In this document: positions 55,429-64,000 of the stretch, one piece after another | How the letters are laid out: every line of letters starts with the position of its first letter | Position numbering within the stretch: position 1 is the stretch's first letter | From: Flavobacteriaceae bacterium Ga0077528 | Lineage (GTDB): Bacteria; Bacteroidota; Bacteroidia; Flavobacteriales; Flavobacteriaceae | DNA: 64,000 bases | Assembly (NCBI GenBank): GCA_001464475.1 | Contig: LNDX01000001.1 | Coordinates: 124,001 to 188,000 of the forward strand | Reading direction: 5' to 3' | The notes under the pieces: model-generated | The model's input: only the letters and a program-made list of their open reading frames with translations | What the model was told of the DNA's origin: nothing | Databases searched by the model: none | Made by a program: the position numbers and the translations under genes

Positions 55429-57099
55429 CTACCAAAAAACAGTATACAAAGCTGCTGTAACTGCAACAATCACAAGCATTCCTATAGTGAAACTTGGTGA
55501 CATTTTGAACATCGTTTTATCAACTTCTAAACCATTAGTTTGAACTCCTTTTTTAGTTTCATACATACTGATAAAGTACATTCCAATAACGCAAATTAAG
55601 AATACAAATCCCATTCTATCAATAAACGGAATTTCATAAACACCATTAGCATTTGGCACCGCGAATCCCATAGGATTTAAGAACGATAAATCAACGAAAG
55701 CTGGCATGAATTTGAAAATAATTGAAAGAATAAAACCTCCAATTGTTGCAAATAAAGCGGCGTTTGAAGTAGTTTTTTTCCAAAAGAAACCCAAAATAAA
55801 CATCGCAAAAACACCCGGACTTACAAAACCAGTATATTCTTGAATGTATTGAAAACCTCCTTTTTTATCTATTCCTAAAAATGGTGCAACAACAACAGCA
55901 ATAATCATTGCCGTGATTATCGTTAGTTTTCCAATGTTTACTAATTTTTTCTCGCTTGCCTCAACATTAATTTTTTCTTTATAAACGTCCAAGGTAAAAA
56001 TCGTTGCTATACTATTAGCTTTTCCTGCCAAAGAAGCTACAATCGCCGCAGTCAATGCTGCGAATGAAAGTCCTTTTAATCCAACTGGTAATAAATTCAA
56101 TAAAATAGGATAAGCACGATCTGGATTTACACTTCCATCTTGTAGCATTTCCGTTTGAAAATGTCCGTTTTGATATAAAACATAAGCGGCAATTCCTGGT
56201 AAAACAACTATAATTGGCATTAATAATTTTAAGAAAGCTGCAAATAAAATTCCGCCACGAGCAGTTTTTAAATCAGCACCTAAAGCTCTTTGAGTAATAT
56301 ATTGGTTGCAACCCCAATAATTCAGATTGATAATTAACATTCCGCCAATTAAAACAGAAAGTCCTGGTAAATCCATATAATTCGGATTGGTTTTATCAAA
56401 AATCATATGAAAATGATCATCGGCTTTGACTCGCATAATATTAAATCCATTGATAACTCCATCTGAACCAAATTCGGTAGCTACTAAATTTAATGCTAAA
56501 TACGTGGTAATCAATCCACCTAAAATCAAGAAAAACACCTGAATAACATCGGTGTAACCAATAACTTTCATTCCGCCAAGTGTAATCATAACAGCAAAAA
56601 CCGCCAAAAAAATCATACACAAAGTAATGTTCAACCCTGAAATACTACTAATTGCTAAAGCACCTAAATATAAAATAGAAGTTAGATTTACCAAAACATA
56701 TAACAACAACCAAAAAACGGCCATAATCATTGCAACATTGCCATTATACCGCTGTTTCAAATATTGCGGCATCGTAAATATTTTGTTTTTGAGATATACT
56801 GGCATGAAGAAAACCGCAACGATTACCAAAGTAATTGCTGCCATCCATTCGTAAGTAGCAATAGCCAATCCCATTTTGAAACCACTTCCACTCATTCCAA
56901 TAAACTGCTCAGCACTGATGTTACTAGCAATTAAAGAAGCACCAATTGCCCACCAAGTAAGCGAACCTTCTGCAAGAAAATAATCGTTACTACTAGTTTG
57001 GACTTTCTTTTTTCGGTTGTAAATCCAAAATCCGTAACCTACAATTATTATAAAATAGAGGAAGAAAACAATATAGTCTTTGGTTGCTAAGGTTTGCAT
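55429..57099 (-). CDS. sodium/solute symporter of the SSS (SGLT) family
   Basis: A 556-residue inner-membrane transporter with about 14 helices that imports a solute with Na+. It has SSS-family marks such as the N-terminal WWAIGASLIASNISAEQFIGMSGSG and GGMKVIGYTDVIQV. The C-terminal PFLGIDKKGGFQYIQEYTGFVSPGVFAMFILGFFWKKTT is a stretch shared with sugar (SGLT-type) symporters. It is the last gene of a minus-strand galactan cluster, one base after galT, so galactose or galacto-oligosaccharide is the likely substrate. Family membership is seen; the substrate is inferred. Confidence 0.85.
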   Translation of the reverse strand: MQTLATKDYIVFFLYFIIIVGYGFWIYNRKKKVQTSSNDYFLAEGSLTWWAIGASLIASNISAEQFIGMSGSGFKMGLAIATYEWMAAITLVIVAVFFMPVYLKNKIFTMPQYLKQRYNGNVAMIMAVFWLLLYVLVNLTSILYLGALAISSISGLNITLCMIFLAVFAVMITLGGMKVIGYTDVIQVFFLILGGLITTYLALNLVATEFGSDGVINGFNIMRVKADDHFHMIFDKTNPNYMDLPGLSVLIGGMLIINLNYWGCNQYITQRALGADLKTARGGILFAAFLKLLMPIIVVLPGIAAYVLYQNGHFQTEMLQDGSVNPDRAYPILLNLLPVGLKGLSFAALTAAIVASLAGKANSIATIFTLDVYKEKINVEASEKKLVNIGKLTIITAMIIAVVVAPFLGIDKKGGFQYIQEYTGFVSPGVFAMFILGFFWKKTTSNAALFATIGGFILSIIFKFMPAFVDLSFLNPMGFAVPNANGVYEIPFIDRMGFVFLICVIGMYFISMYETKKGVQTNGLEVDKTMFKMSPSFTIGMLVIVAVTAALYTVFW

Positions 57100-57100
57100 A

Positions 57101-58153
57101 TTAGTTGGTTTTAGTTTTATAATGTTGGTTAGGCAATTCTCTTAAAATTTTAGCACTTTGCTCTGGTGAAATATCGCGTTGTGCTTCGGCTAGCATTTCA
57201 TAACCGACCATAAATTTTTTTACGGTAGCACTTCGCAATAATGGTGGATAAAAATGCATGTGAAAATGCCATTCAGGATGCGAAACTCTATCGGTTGGTG
57301 ATTGATGAATTCCTGCTGAATAAGGAAAAGATGTTTCAAATAAATTATCATATTTGACAGTAATTCCTTTCAATATTTCTGAAAATGCTTTCGTTTCGTC
57401 ATTGGTCATTGCAATGATATTTCCGAAATGTCTTTTGCTGATAATCATGGTTTCATAAGGCCAAGTTGCCCAAAACGGAACCAAAACCACAAAATGATCA
57501 TTCTCGATAACGACACGTTCTTGCAAATTCAATTCTTGCTCAACATAATCTTTCAACAAACTTGATTGGTTTTTATCGTAGTAAGAACGTAGATTTTTTT
57601 GTGTTTTTTCTATTTGAGTTGGCAAAGAAGATTGTGCCCAAATCTGACCGTGCGGATGTGGATTGCTACAACCCATTACGCTTCCTTTATTTTCAAAAAT
57701 TTGAACATAATTGATGAAATCTTGACTTCCCAATTCGATATATTGCTCTTTCCAAACTTTTACGACCTTTTCAATATCTGAAACTTCCATTTCGGGTAAA
57801 GTGAGATTGTGTTTTGGTGAAAAACAAATGACTTTATTGATGCCACGTTCAGGTTTTAACTGAAATAAATTGTTGGAATTATTTTCAAAATCAACCTCAT
57901 CTCGCAACAAAGCAGAAAAATCATTTTCGAACACATAACAATCGGTGTAATTGTCATTTTTTACGCCATTAGAACGAACATTTCCTGAACACAAATAGCA
58001 ATTCTCATCGTGCTCTGGACGATTTTCTTCTGCGATTTTCTCGTTTTGACCTTGCCATGGACGTTTGGCACGATGTGGTGAAACCAAAATCCATTCGTCT
58101 AGCAAAGGATTGTATCTTCTATGTGGATGTTCGTTGTGGTCGAATTGTTGCAT
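57101..58153 (-). CDS. galT: galactose-1-phosphate uridylyltransferase
   Basis: Leloir-pathway enzyme that exchanges galactose-1-phosphate with UDP-glucose. It has 350 residues. The nucleophile motif is CSNPHPHGQIWA (HPH), and further metal/active-site histidines are in HFHMHFYPPLLR. EWILVSPHRAKRPWQGQ opens the protein, as in GalT. It lies one base from the symporter gene and is separated from galK by a 148-base spacer with inverted repeats. UDP-glucose 4-epimerase (GalE) is not in the window. Confidence 0.95.
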   Translation of the reverse strand: MQQFDHNEHPHRRYNPLLDEWILVSPHRAKRPWQGQNEKIAEENRPEHDENCYLCSGNVRSNGVKNDNYTDCYVFENDFSALLRDEVDFENNSNNLFQLKPERGINKVICFSPKHNLTLPEMEVSDIEKVVKVWKEQYIELGSQDFINYVQIFENKGSVMGCSNPHPHGQIWAQSSLPTQIEKTQKNLRSYYDKNQSSLLKDYVEQELNLQERVVIENDHFVVLVPFWATWPYETMIISKRHFGNIIAMTNDETKAFSEILKGITVKYDNLFETSFPYSAGIHQSPTDRVSHPEWHFHMHFYPPLLRSATVKKFMVGYEMLAEAQRDISPEQSAKILRELPNQHYKTKTN

Positions 58154-58301
58154 GTTTTTATTTTGACACGAATTACACGAATTTTCACAAATTAATTAGC
58201 TTGTAAATTTCACGAATTCTAGATGATTTTTAACCATTAAGGTATTAAGCTTCATTAAGCTTAATTGCCTTAACTTTCTTAATGGTTTAATTTTTTTTTT
58301 T
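58154..58301 (-). repeat. spacer between galK and galT with phrases and inverted repeat
   Basis: The 148 bases hold tandem CACGAATT phrases (around 58168-58220) and an inverted repeat AACCATTAAG (58232-58241) / CTTAATGGTT (58278-58287) around TTAAGC repeats. A run of 13 Ts (58291-58303) reaches into the galK stop codon. The hairpin could affect the ratio of galK to galT mRNA. Confidence 0.55.
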
Positions 58302-59471
58302 TTAATTATTATACTCTGATGTTCCTTTTGAAATTTTTACTTTGTATGATTTTAATTCGATGCCAAATTTGGAACGATATTGTGCTGAAATTTTTTCAAT
58401 TAGTTCCTTTTCTGAACCTTTTTCTACTAGATTTATAGAACAACCTCCAAAACCGCCACCCATCATTCTTGCTCCTAAAACCGAAGTTTCATTGGCTACA
58501 GCATCAACTAAAAAATCCAATTCCTCACAACTCACTTCATATTCTTTGGACAAACCGTGATGAGTTTCAGTCATTAAATCTCCTAGCCTATTAAAATCTG
58601 AATTTTCTAAAGCATCAACGGCATCTTGGACTCGTTGAATTTCTTTTACTACAAAATGACATCTTTTGTAAACGATTTCTCCTAATTCATTTTTAAGAGC
58701 ATTTACCATTTCTTCAGTACAATTTCTAAAGGTTTTTACTTCTGGAAAATGACTTTTTAAGATGGCTAAACCTTGTTCTACTTCATTTCTTCTATCGTTA
58801 TAACCTGATGTTAAATGCGTATGTTTCACATTACTATCCAATAAAAGTAGTGAATATTTTTTGAAATCAGCTTTATGATATTCGTATGCTAATGTGTTGC
58901 AATCGAGTTTGATGACTTTGTCTTTTTTACCAAAAACCGAAGCAAATTGATCCATAATACCACAATTTACACCTACAAAAGTGTGTTCCGATTTTTGACC
59001 GATGAGTGCGATTTCCTCTTTGGTTAAACCTAAAGTAAACATTTTATTGAACGCATAAGCAAAGCCACATTCCACTGCAGCCGAAGAAGAAAGTCCCGAA
59101 CCAATAGGAACAGAACTACTAAAAACGGCATTAAATCCGCTATCGAATTGCTTTTGTTCTTTTAGTTGTTGTAAAACACCTAGAATATAGTTAATCCACA
59201 TGGTTTGATTTGGAACTAATGTATCCTTCAAATTAAATTCGAAAACCTCATTCAAATCTTTGGCTATGATTTTACAATCAGAATTTTTATTAGGTGAAAT
59301 TGCGATGCAAACGTATTTATTAATGGCTGCTGGCAAAACAAAACCGTCATTATAATCAACATGTTCGCCAATAATATTGATTCTTCCTGGTGAAAGGAAA
59401 ATATGCTCAGGTTTATTTTGAAAGGATTTTTCAAAATGATCCGTTGTGTTTTTTATTAATTTTTTCTTCAT
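58302..59471 (-). CDS. galK: galactokinase
   Basis: GHMP kinase that phosphorylates galactose at C1. I take ATG 59471 (MKKKLIKNTTDHFEK), giving 389 residues; the reading from 59486 adds five. Substrate motif SPGRINIIGEHVDYNDGFVLP, ATP motif PIGSGLSSSAAVE and C-terminal GARMMGGGFGGCSI are all present. It follows the GH2 gene by 34 bases. Its stop codon overlaps a run of 13 Ts (plus strand), so slippage there would alter only the last residue or stop. Confidence 0.95.
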   Translation of the reverse strand: MKKKLIKNTTDHFEKSFQNKPEHIFLSPGRINIIGEHVDYNDGFVLPAAINKYVCIAISPNKNSDCKIIAKDLNEVFEFNLKDTLVPNQTMWINYILGVLQQLKEQKQFDSGFNAVFSSSVPIGSGLSSSAAVECGFAYAFNKMFTLGLTKEEIALIGQKSEHTFVGVNCGIMDQFASVFGKKDKVIKLDCNTLAYEYHKADFKKYSLLLLDSNVKHTHLTSGYNDRRNEVEQGLAILKSHFPEVKTFRNCTEEMVNALKNELGEIVYKRCHFVVKEIQRVQDAVDALENSDFNRLGDLMTETHHGLSKEYEVSCEELDFLVDAVANETSVLGARMMGGGFGGCSINLVEKGSEKELIEKISAQYRSKFGIELKSYKVKISKGTSEYNN

Positions 59472-59505
59472 GTTGTGCTGTCTCAAAATCTAGGATTATT
59501 TCAAA

Positions 59506-61905
59506 TTATTTTTGATTAATTTCCACTACAGTTGAAAGTAATCCGTTTGATTTTACCTCCAATTTTACATCGCCAACTGATTTTCCAGCTTGAATAATCA
59601 CTTGACATTTTCCGTTGAATGCACTTCTTTGCCAAGCTCCATCTAAACATTTATCAGGTTCATGCGAACTTGGATCACCATTACCTACACCAATAATTTT
59701 AGCATCGCCAATTAGTTTGAAATAAACCATATTGTTAGCATTTGGAACTTCTCTTCCTTTATCATCAACAATGGAAACATTCACAACAACACCATCTTTA
59801 CCATCAGCTAAAACCGAAGATTTATCGGCTACAGCAATAACTTTTGTAGCGTGATTAGTAGTTTCAACTTTTGAAGTTAATTTCCTTCCGTTTTTATAAG
59901 CAACTGCTTCTAAAGTTCCTGGTTCGTAATTGACTTCCCATTGTAAATGGCTATTTCTTGGCATGGATTTTTTACCTAAGCTTTTTCCGTTAAGGAATAA
60001 TTCCACATCGTCAGCATTGGTATTAACCCAAACGTCAATTGGTTTTCCTACTTTCTCTGGCCAATTCCAATGTGGTGAAATGTGCAGAATATCTTCATTC
60101 GTCCACCAACTTTTATAATAGTAATAAATATTTTTTGGGAAACCGCAAACATCTAAAATTCCGAAATGCGAACTGATATTTGGCCATTTGTAAGGTGTTG
60201 GTTCACCTCGATAATCAAATCCAGTCCACACAAAACCTCCAAGCCAATAGTCATTTTCTGCTGCTAATTTCCACCAAGTTTCAGCTTTACTTGCCCACCA
60301 AGGATGTGTAATGTCTTGGTCTGGAACATAGGCGCGAATTTCATCTTTTTCATAGATTCCACGAGTAGTTACGGTACTTCCCATTTCGGTTCCAAGCAAA
60401 GGTTGATTGGGGTGATCGCGATGATAATCGGCAACGGCATATTCACGATAATTAAATCCACGAATCGGAATTACTTCATTTACACCTTTGAATTCGTTAG
60501 GCATATCTGCTGCATAAGTTGAAGTTCGAGTTGGATCTAATTCTTCTTGAATAGCTAAAAGTGTTTTTGCAATTCGTTTTCCATAATCGTTTCCTTGAAT
60601 GTTTTGTTCCTCATTTCCGATAGACCATAAAAAAACGGAAGCGTGATTTCTATCGCGTTTAAGTATTCGTTTAAACTGGTCGATATATTCTGGACTGCTG
60701 TTTAGCAAACGTTGTTCGTCTAAAACCAACATTCCCAAGCTATCACAAGCTTCTAAAAGTTCGGGAGTTGGTGCGTTATGACTAGCTCTGTAAGCATTAG
60801 AACCCATTTCTTTCAATAATTTTATACGATAATATTGCATAAAATCGGGTAGCGCACTTCCAATTCCGGCATGGTCTTGATGATTGTTTGTGCCTTGAAT
60901 TTTGATTTTTTTTCCGTTCAAGAAAAAGCCTTCTTTAGCATCGAATTTAACCGTTTTAATTCCGAAACGTGTTTTTGTTTGATGTACCACTTGGTTTCCT
61001 GATTTTACAACAGAAATTACCTTGTACAAATACGGATTTTCAAGTGACCAAAATGTAACGTTGTTCAAGTTCAAATTTTGCTTAACGGTAATTTTTCCGT
61101 TTACCGAAAGTGCAATTCTTTGTTCCGAAGTTTTACCTAATTGTTTGCCGTTTCTATCGGTAATTATTGAATAAACGACAGCATTTGAAGGTTGTAGATT
61201 TTTATTTTCAACTTCAGTTTCTACAGTTACAGTTGCGTTTTTACCGTTTACTTTTGAATGTACAAAAACACCATCATTTAGTATGAAAACTTTATCAGTA
61301 ACATTCAACCAAACGTGTCTATAAATTCCGGCACCTTCATAAAACCAACCTTCATATTGTGTAGCATCCACTCGAACTACAATAACATTATCGCCTTCAA
61401 AATTTACATAATCTGAAACATCATAAGAATTACCAACGTAACCACTAAAATTAGTTCCTACATAAAATCCGTTGAACCAAATTTCGGCATTTCTATAAAT
61501 TCCGTCAAATTGAAGTTCGAATCGTTTTCCATTGTCTTTTTTATCGACAGAAAAATGTTTGCGATACCAACCAATACTCGTTTCAGGATAGACACCACCA
61601 ACAGGTTTATAACCATGACTATCCATTTCAACTTGGTCTGATTTTACGAAAGGAAGTTCAACAACCCAATCGTGTGGAACGTTGATTTTTTTCCAAGTGG
61701 TATCTACAAATTTTGGGTTTACAATAGTAGTTGCATACACATTAGACTTGTGAAGCAAAGCTGTTTTTCCATAGTCGAAATCTTTGGAAACATCAGATGA
61801 ATTTCCAAAATGAAATTTCCAATCTTCGTCTAAACTGACTTTTTTCTGAGCAAAAGTTGTACTTAAACTCATTAGAAGTAGAGCAAAATAATATATTTTT
61901 TTCAT
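59506..61905 (-). CDS. GH2 beta-galactosidase, secreted
   Basis: A 799-residue family GH2 enzyme with signal peptide MKKIYYFALLLMSLSTTFA, so acting in the periplasm or outside. Jelly-roll sugar-binding domain (NVPHDWVVELPF, GWYRKHFSV), immunoglobulin-like domain, then a TIM barrel. The general acid is in FLWSIGNEEQN (NE pair) and the nucleophile in PLLGTEMGST. The C-terminal part adds beta-sandwich domains (NADDVELFLNGKSLG, GVVVNVSIVDDKG). The sequence alone does not separate galactosidase from related GH2 activities, but its place between GH53 galactanases and galK supports release of galactose from galacto-oligosaccharides. Confidence 0.88.
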   Translation of the reverse strand: MKKIYYFALLLMSLSTTFAQKKVSLDEDWKFHFGNSSDVSKDFDYGKTALLHKSNVYATTIVNPKFVDTTWKKINVPHDWVVELPFVKSDQVEMDSHGYKPVGGVYPETSIGWYRKHFSVDKKDNGKRFELQFDGIYRNAEIWFNGFYVGTNFSGYVGNSYDVSDYVNFEGDNVIVVRVDATQYEGWFYEGAGIYRHVWLNVTDKVFILNDGVFVHSKVNGKNATVTVETEVENKNLQPSNAVVYSIITDRNGKQLGKTSEQRIALSVNGKITVKQNLNLNNVTFWSLENPYLYKVISVVKSGNQVVHQTKTRFGIKTVKFDAKEGFFLNGKKIKIQGTNNHQDHAGIGSALPDFMQYYRIKLLKEMGSNAYRASHNAPTPELLEACDSLGMLVLDEQRLLNSSPEYIDQFKRILKRDRNHASVFLWSIGNEEQNIQGNDYGKRIAKTLLAIQEELDPTRTSTYAADMPNEFKGVNEVIPIRGFNYREYAVADYHRDHPNQPLLGTEMGSTVTTRGIYEKDEIRAYVPDQDITHPWWASKAETWWKLAAENDYWLGGFVWTGFDYRGEPTPYKWPNISSHFGILDVCGFPKNIYYYYKSWWTNEDILHISPHWNWPEKVGKPIDVWVNTNADDVELFLNGKSLGKKSMPRNSHLQWEVNYEPGTLEAVAYKNGRKLTSKVETTNHATKVIAVADKSSVLADGKDGVVVNVSIVDDKGREVPNANNMVYFKLIGDAKIIGVGNGDPSSHEPDKCLDGAWQRSAFNGKCQVIIQAGKSVGDVKLEVKSNGLLSTVVEINQK

Positions 61906-61910
61906 TATAA

Positions 61911-62918
61911 TTATTCTTTAAATGCGTCTAATGCTGGTGATGGTTTTCCGTCAGCTTGCCATGCGCTTAAACTGTATCCACTCCATGATTTTGCGCCTTG
62001 TGGTTCCCAATACATCACTCCCAAACCTCTTTTATTTGGAACTTTTTTAACTGCTTCAATGGTAGCTTTTAATAATTCATAAGTGTTTTGAACTTTGTCG
62101 TCTTCACCACCAACTTCAACAATCATAACATCTTTATTGTAACGATTTACCATATCGTTAAGATTGAATTCTAAGTCGGCAATGGTTTCTGAATAATCTT
62201 TTTTAATCCAATAAGGATAATAGGAAAGTCCGATGATGTCGTATTTTACCTTTTGAGCTGTTGCATTATCGAAAAACGTTCTGAATTTAGCATTGTTATT
62301 TCCTTCGTCTACATGAACGATTACTTTGATTTTTTTATCAACCGCTTTTACAGCATCGTAACCTTTATTTAAAAGTTGCCCAAGCTGATTCCAGTTATCG
62401 GTGCTTCCTTCTGGCCACATCATTCCGCCTGGAATTTCATTACCAACTTGAACCCATTCTGGAGTTACACCTGCATTTTTTAAAGCTGAAATCACCTCAA
62501 AAGTATGATTGTAAACATCATTTAGTAATTCAGGAAACGAATGATTTTTCCAAGCTGCAGGTTTATTTTGCTTTGCAGGATCAGCCCAAGAATCAGAATA
62601 GTGAAAGTTAATCATCACTCGCATGCCCATTTTTTGGGCGCGTAATGCCATGGCTACAGTTTCATTTTTACTACAATGTCCGCTTGCTTTGTCATCATTT
62701 GGATTTACCCAAACACGCAAACGAACCGAATTCATTCCTCTGTCTTTAAGTAGTTGTAAGCATTCTTTTTCAGTTCCATCTTGGTCATAAAATTTGTATC
62801 CTGTGGCTTCCATTTGAGGTAACCAACCTACATCGGCACCTTTTGCGAAAGCAGCTTTATAAACAGTACATGATGTCAAAATCAATGAAATCGATACTAT
62901 GTAAAATAAATTTTTCAT
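61911..62918 (-). CDS. GH53 endo-beta-1,4-galactanase, lipoprotein
   Basis: A 335-residue arabinogalactan endo-1,4-beta-galactanase of family GH53. The signal peptide ends in a lipobox ILTSC (Cys17), so it is probably anchored in the outer membrane. Family motifs are VNPNDDKASGHC, HYSDSWADPAKQNKP, acid/base Glu in WVQVGNEIPGGMMWPEG, and nucleophile Glu in VMIVEVGGEDD. The end SWSGYSLSAWQADGKPSP is normal. It degrades the beta-1,4-galactan side chains of pectin. It is second in transcription order, three bases after another GH53 gene and five before GH2. Confidence 0.92.
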   Translation of the reverse strand: MKNLFYIVSISLILTSCTVYKAAFAKGADVGWLPQMEATGYKFYDQDGTEKECLQLLKDRGMNSVRLRVWVNPNDDKASGHCSKNETVAMALRAQKMGMRVMINFHYSDSWADPAKQNKPAAWKNHSFPELLNDVYNHTFEVISALKNAGVTPEWVQVGNEIPGGMMWPEGSTDNWNQLGQLLNKGYDAVKAVDKKIKVIVHVDEGNNNAKFRTFFDNATAQKVKYDIIGLSYYPYWIKKDYSETIADLEFNLNDMVNRYNKDVMIVEVGGEDDKVQNTYELLKATIEAVKKVPNKRGLGVMYWEPQGAKSWSGYSLSAWQADGKPSPALDAFKE

Positions 62919-62920
62919 AA

Positions 62921-64000
62921 TTAATTTTGACTGAATGCATCCATTACAGGAAGTGCATTGTTATTAAAATCCCACAGCGCTTGATTCTCCCATGAAGAAC
63001 CGTTTGTGGATTGAGTTCCTCTAAAAGCTACCCATTCTGAACCCCAATAGCAAAAACCTAGTCCATGAGAATTTTGTTTTACAAGGTTTTTTATTGCCAA
63101 AATAAAATTCTTCTGACCTTCATTCGATGCAGGATAAGTTGTAATTAATTGGTCATTTTGTCCCACTATATTGTTGGTCCAATCGTTCCAATTTAATGTA
63201 AATGGATAAGCTGTTTCTGCAATAATGACTTTTTTATTGTGTGTTTGTCCTAAAGATGTAATTGTAGCATTTACATCTGAAAGATTTTTCCCATGCCAAA
63301 TTGGATAATAAGACAATCCGATATAATCATAATTTATTGCACTCATTTTATTGAAAAACCATGTGGCTCCACTTCCGATTCCTGCATAATGAAGCATTAT
63401 TTTTGTTGCTGGTTTTTGTGTTCTAATTTTGGTACTTATGGCTGCAATCAATTGCAAACTTTGACTTTCATTGTTGATTAAATGTCCTTGAGGCCAAAGC
63501 AATCCGCTATTGATTTCATTACCTATTTGGATAATATCAGGATTAATTTCGGTTAAAATGGTTGAAGTATAATTTTCAGCAGCTGTTTTTAAATCTGTAA
63601 AACTTAAACTTTGCCATTCTGCTGGAGTTGTTTGATTGGCTGGATCAGCCCAAGTATCAGAATAGTGAACCGAAAGCCAAACTTTGAAACCTGCGTTTTT
63701 AGCTCTTGTTGCAAATGTTTTTACTTCATTAAAAGTAGATTGATTTATGGTTGGATTTTTCCACAGACGAATTCTAATAGTATTACAACCTGCATTTTTT
63801 AAAGTTGTTAATGCGTCTTGAGCGACACCATTGTTTTTGTAAATTGTACCTTCACTTTCGATTAAGGGTAAAAATGACATATCTGCGGCACGAATAAAAT
63901 CATCCGTTGGCATTGGATTAGGTGTTGGTGTTTGTTGAGTATCATCACTTGAGGAACATGATGCTAATAAAAAACTGAAAATTAAAATAAATAGCTTTTT
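62921..64000 (-). CDS. GH53 endo-beta-1,4-galactanase, lipoprotein, 5' end outside window
   Basis: A second GH53 galactanase. The frame stays open to the window edge: before the internal ATG at 63913 it reads a lipoprotein signal KKLFILIFSFLLASC, then SSSDDTQQTPTPNP. The true start is therefore just right of base 64000, probably one Met codon. About 359 residues are visible. Motifs are HYSDTWADPANQTTP, IIQIGNEINSGLLWPQG (acid/base Glu) and IIAETAYPF (nucleophile Glu, the canonical form). The two GH53 proteins differ clearly, so they may cut different chain lengths or sites. The rest of the locus, perhaps a SusCD pair, would lie beyond the edge. Confidence 0.9.
   Translation of the reverse strand, partial: KKLFILIFSFLLASCSSSDDTQQTPTPNPMPTDDFIRAADMSFLPLIESEGTIYKNNGVAQDALTTLKNAGCNTIRIRLWKNPTINQSTFNEVKTFATRAKNAGFKVWLSVHYSDTWADPANQTTPAEWQSLSFTDLKTAAENYTSTILTEINPDIIQIGNEINSGLLWPQGHLINNESQSLQLIAAISTKIRTQKPATKIMLHYAGIGSGATWFFNKMSAINYDYIGLSYYPIWHGKNLSDVNATITSLGQTHNKKVIIAETAYPFTLNWNDWTNNIVGQNDQLITTYPASNEGQKNFILAIKNLVKQNSHGLGFCYWGSEWVAFRGTQSTNGSSWENQALWDFNNNALPVMDAFSQN

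Overview
The window is chromosomal DNA of a member of the Bacteroidota, most likely a Flavobacterium or close relative. The evidence is the very AT-rich sequence, the TTG-N18-20-TAnnTTTG promoters, a type IX secretion (T9SS) sorting domain, SusC/D-era style lipoproteins, a short NuoG without its molybdopterin-like part, and flavobacterial intercistronic hairpin phrases. No IS, prophage, CRISPR array or rRNA was seen. No gene-free stretch exceeds about 250 bases.

Layout. 1-6.1 kb: an RND/MMPL exporter cut by the left edge, asnS, rpoN and a degenerate PAP2-like membrane protein. 6.1-10 kb (minus strand): a small outer-membrane barrel, tRNA-Ser(GGA), type I asparaginase, an acyltransferase and TatD. 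10-21.1 kb: an accessory block. It has an ECF sigma factor with a membrane-anchored TPR protein in the anti-sigma position. Facing away from them are two lipoprotein genes carrying three copies of one promoter-like module (GGTAACAAA-N12-TTGATATA followed by an AATCTGAA/TTCAGATT hairpin). Then comes a tight operon of a PKD/outer-membrane protein, a secreted membrane-anchored TPR-CHAT caspase-like protease and a retropepsin-like protease, and finally a repetitive T9SS-exported protein. This is the most interesting part of the window.

21.2-28.6 kb: an MFS exporter, the sucA/sucB 2-oxoglutarate dehydrogenase genes with a DUF2846-like gene between them, and small envelope proteins. 28.6-36.5 kb: a polyprenyl synthase, then a TetR-family regulator leading a TolC / adaptor / RND-pump operon with a visible operator-promoter. 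36.5-40 kb: a TlpA-like thioredoxin, aspS and a cold-shock protein. 40-53.6 kb: a complete 14-gene nuo operon (A to N, separate C and D) for respiratory complex I. It is interrupted by a four-helix-bundle (S23/IVP) gene flanked by inverted repeats between nuoM and nuoN. 53.7-55.4 kb: a Y-family polymerase followed by UmuD (order reversed from the classical umuDC).

55.4-64 kb (minus strand): a galactan-use operon. Two GH53 endo-galactanase lipoproteins cut beta-1,4-galactan, a GH2 beta-galactosidase releases galactose, a sodium/solute symporter probably imports it, and GalK and GalT start the Leloir pathway. The first GH53 gene runs off the right edge by about one codon.

All functional calls come from reading motifs and context. 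No database search or structure prediction was run.
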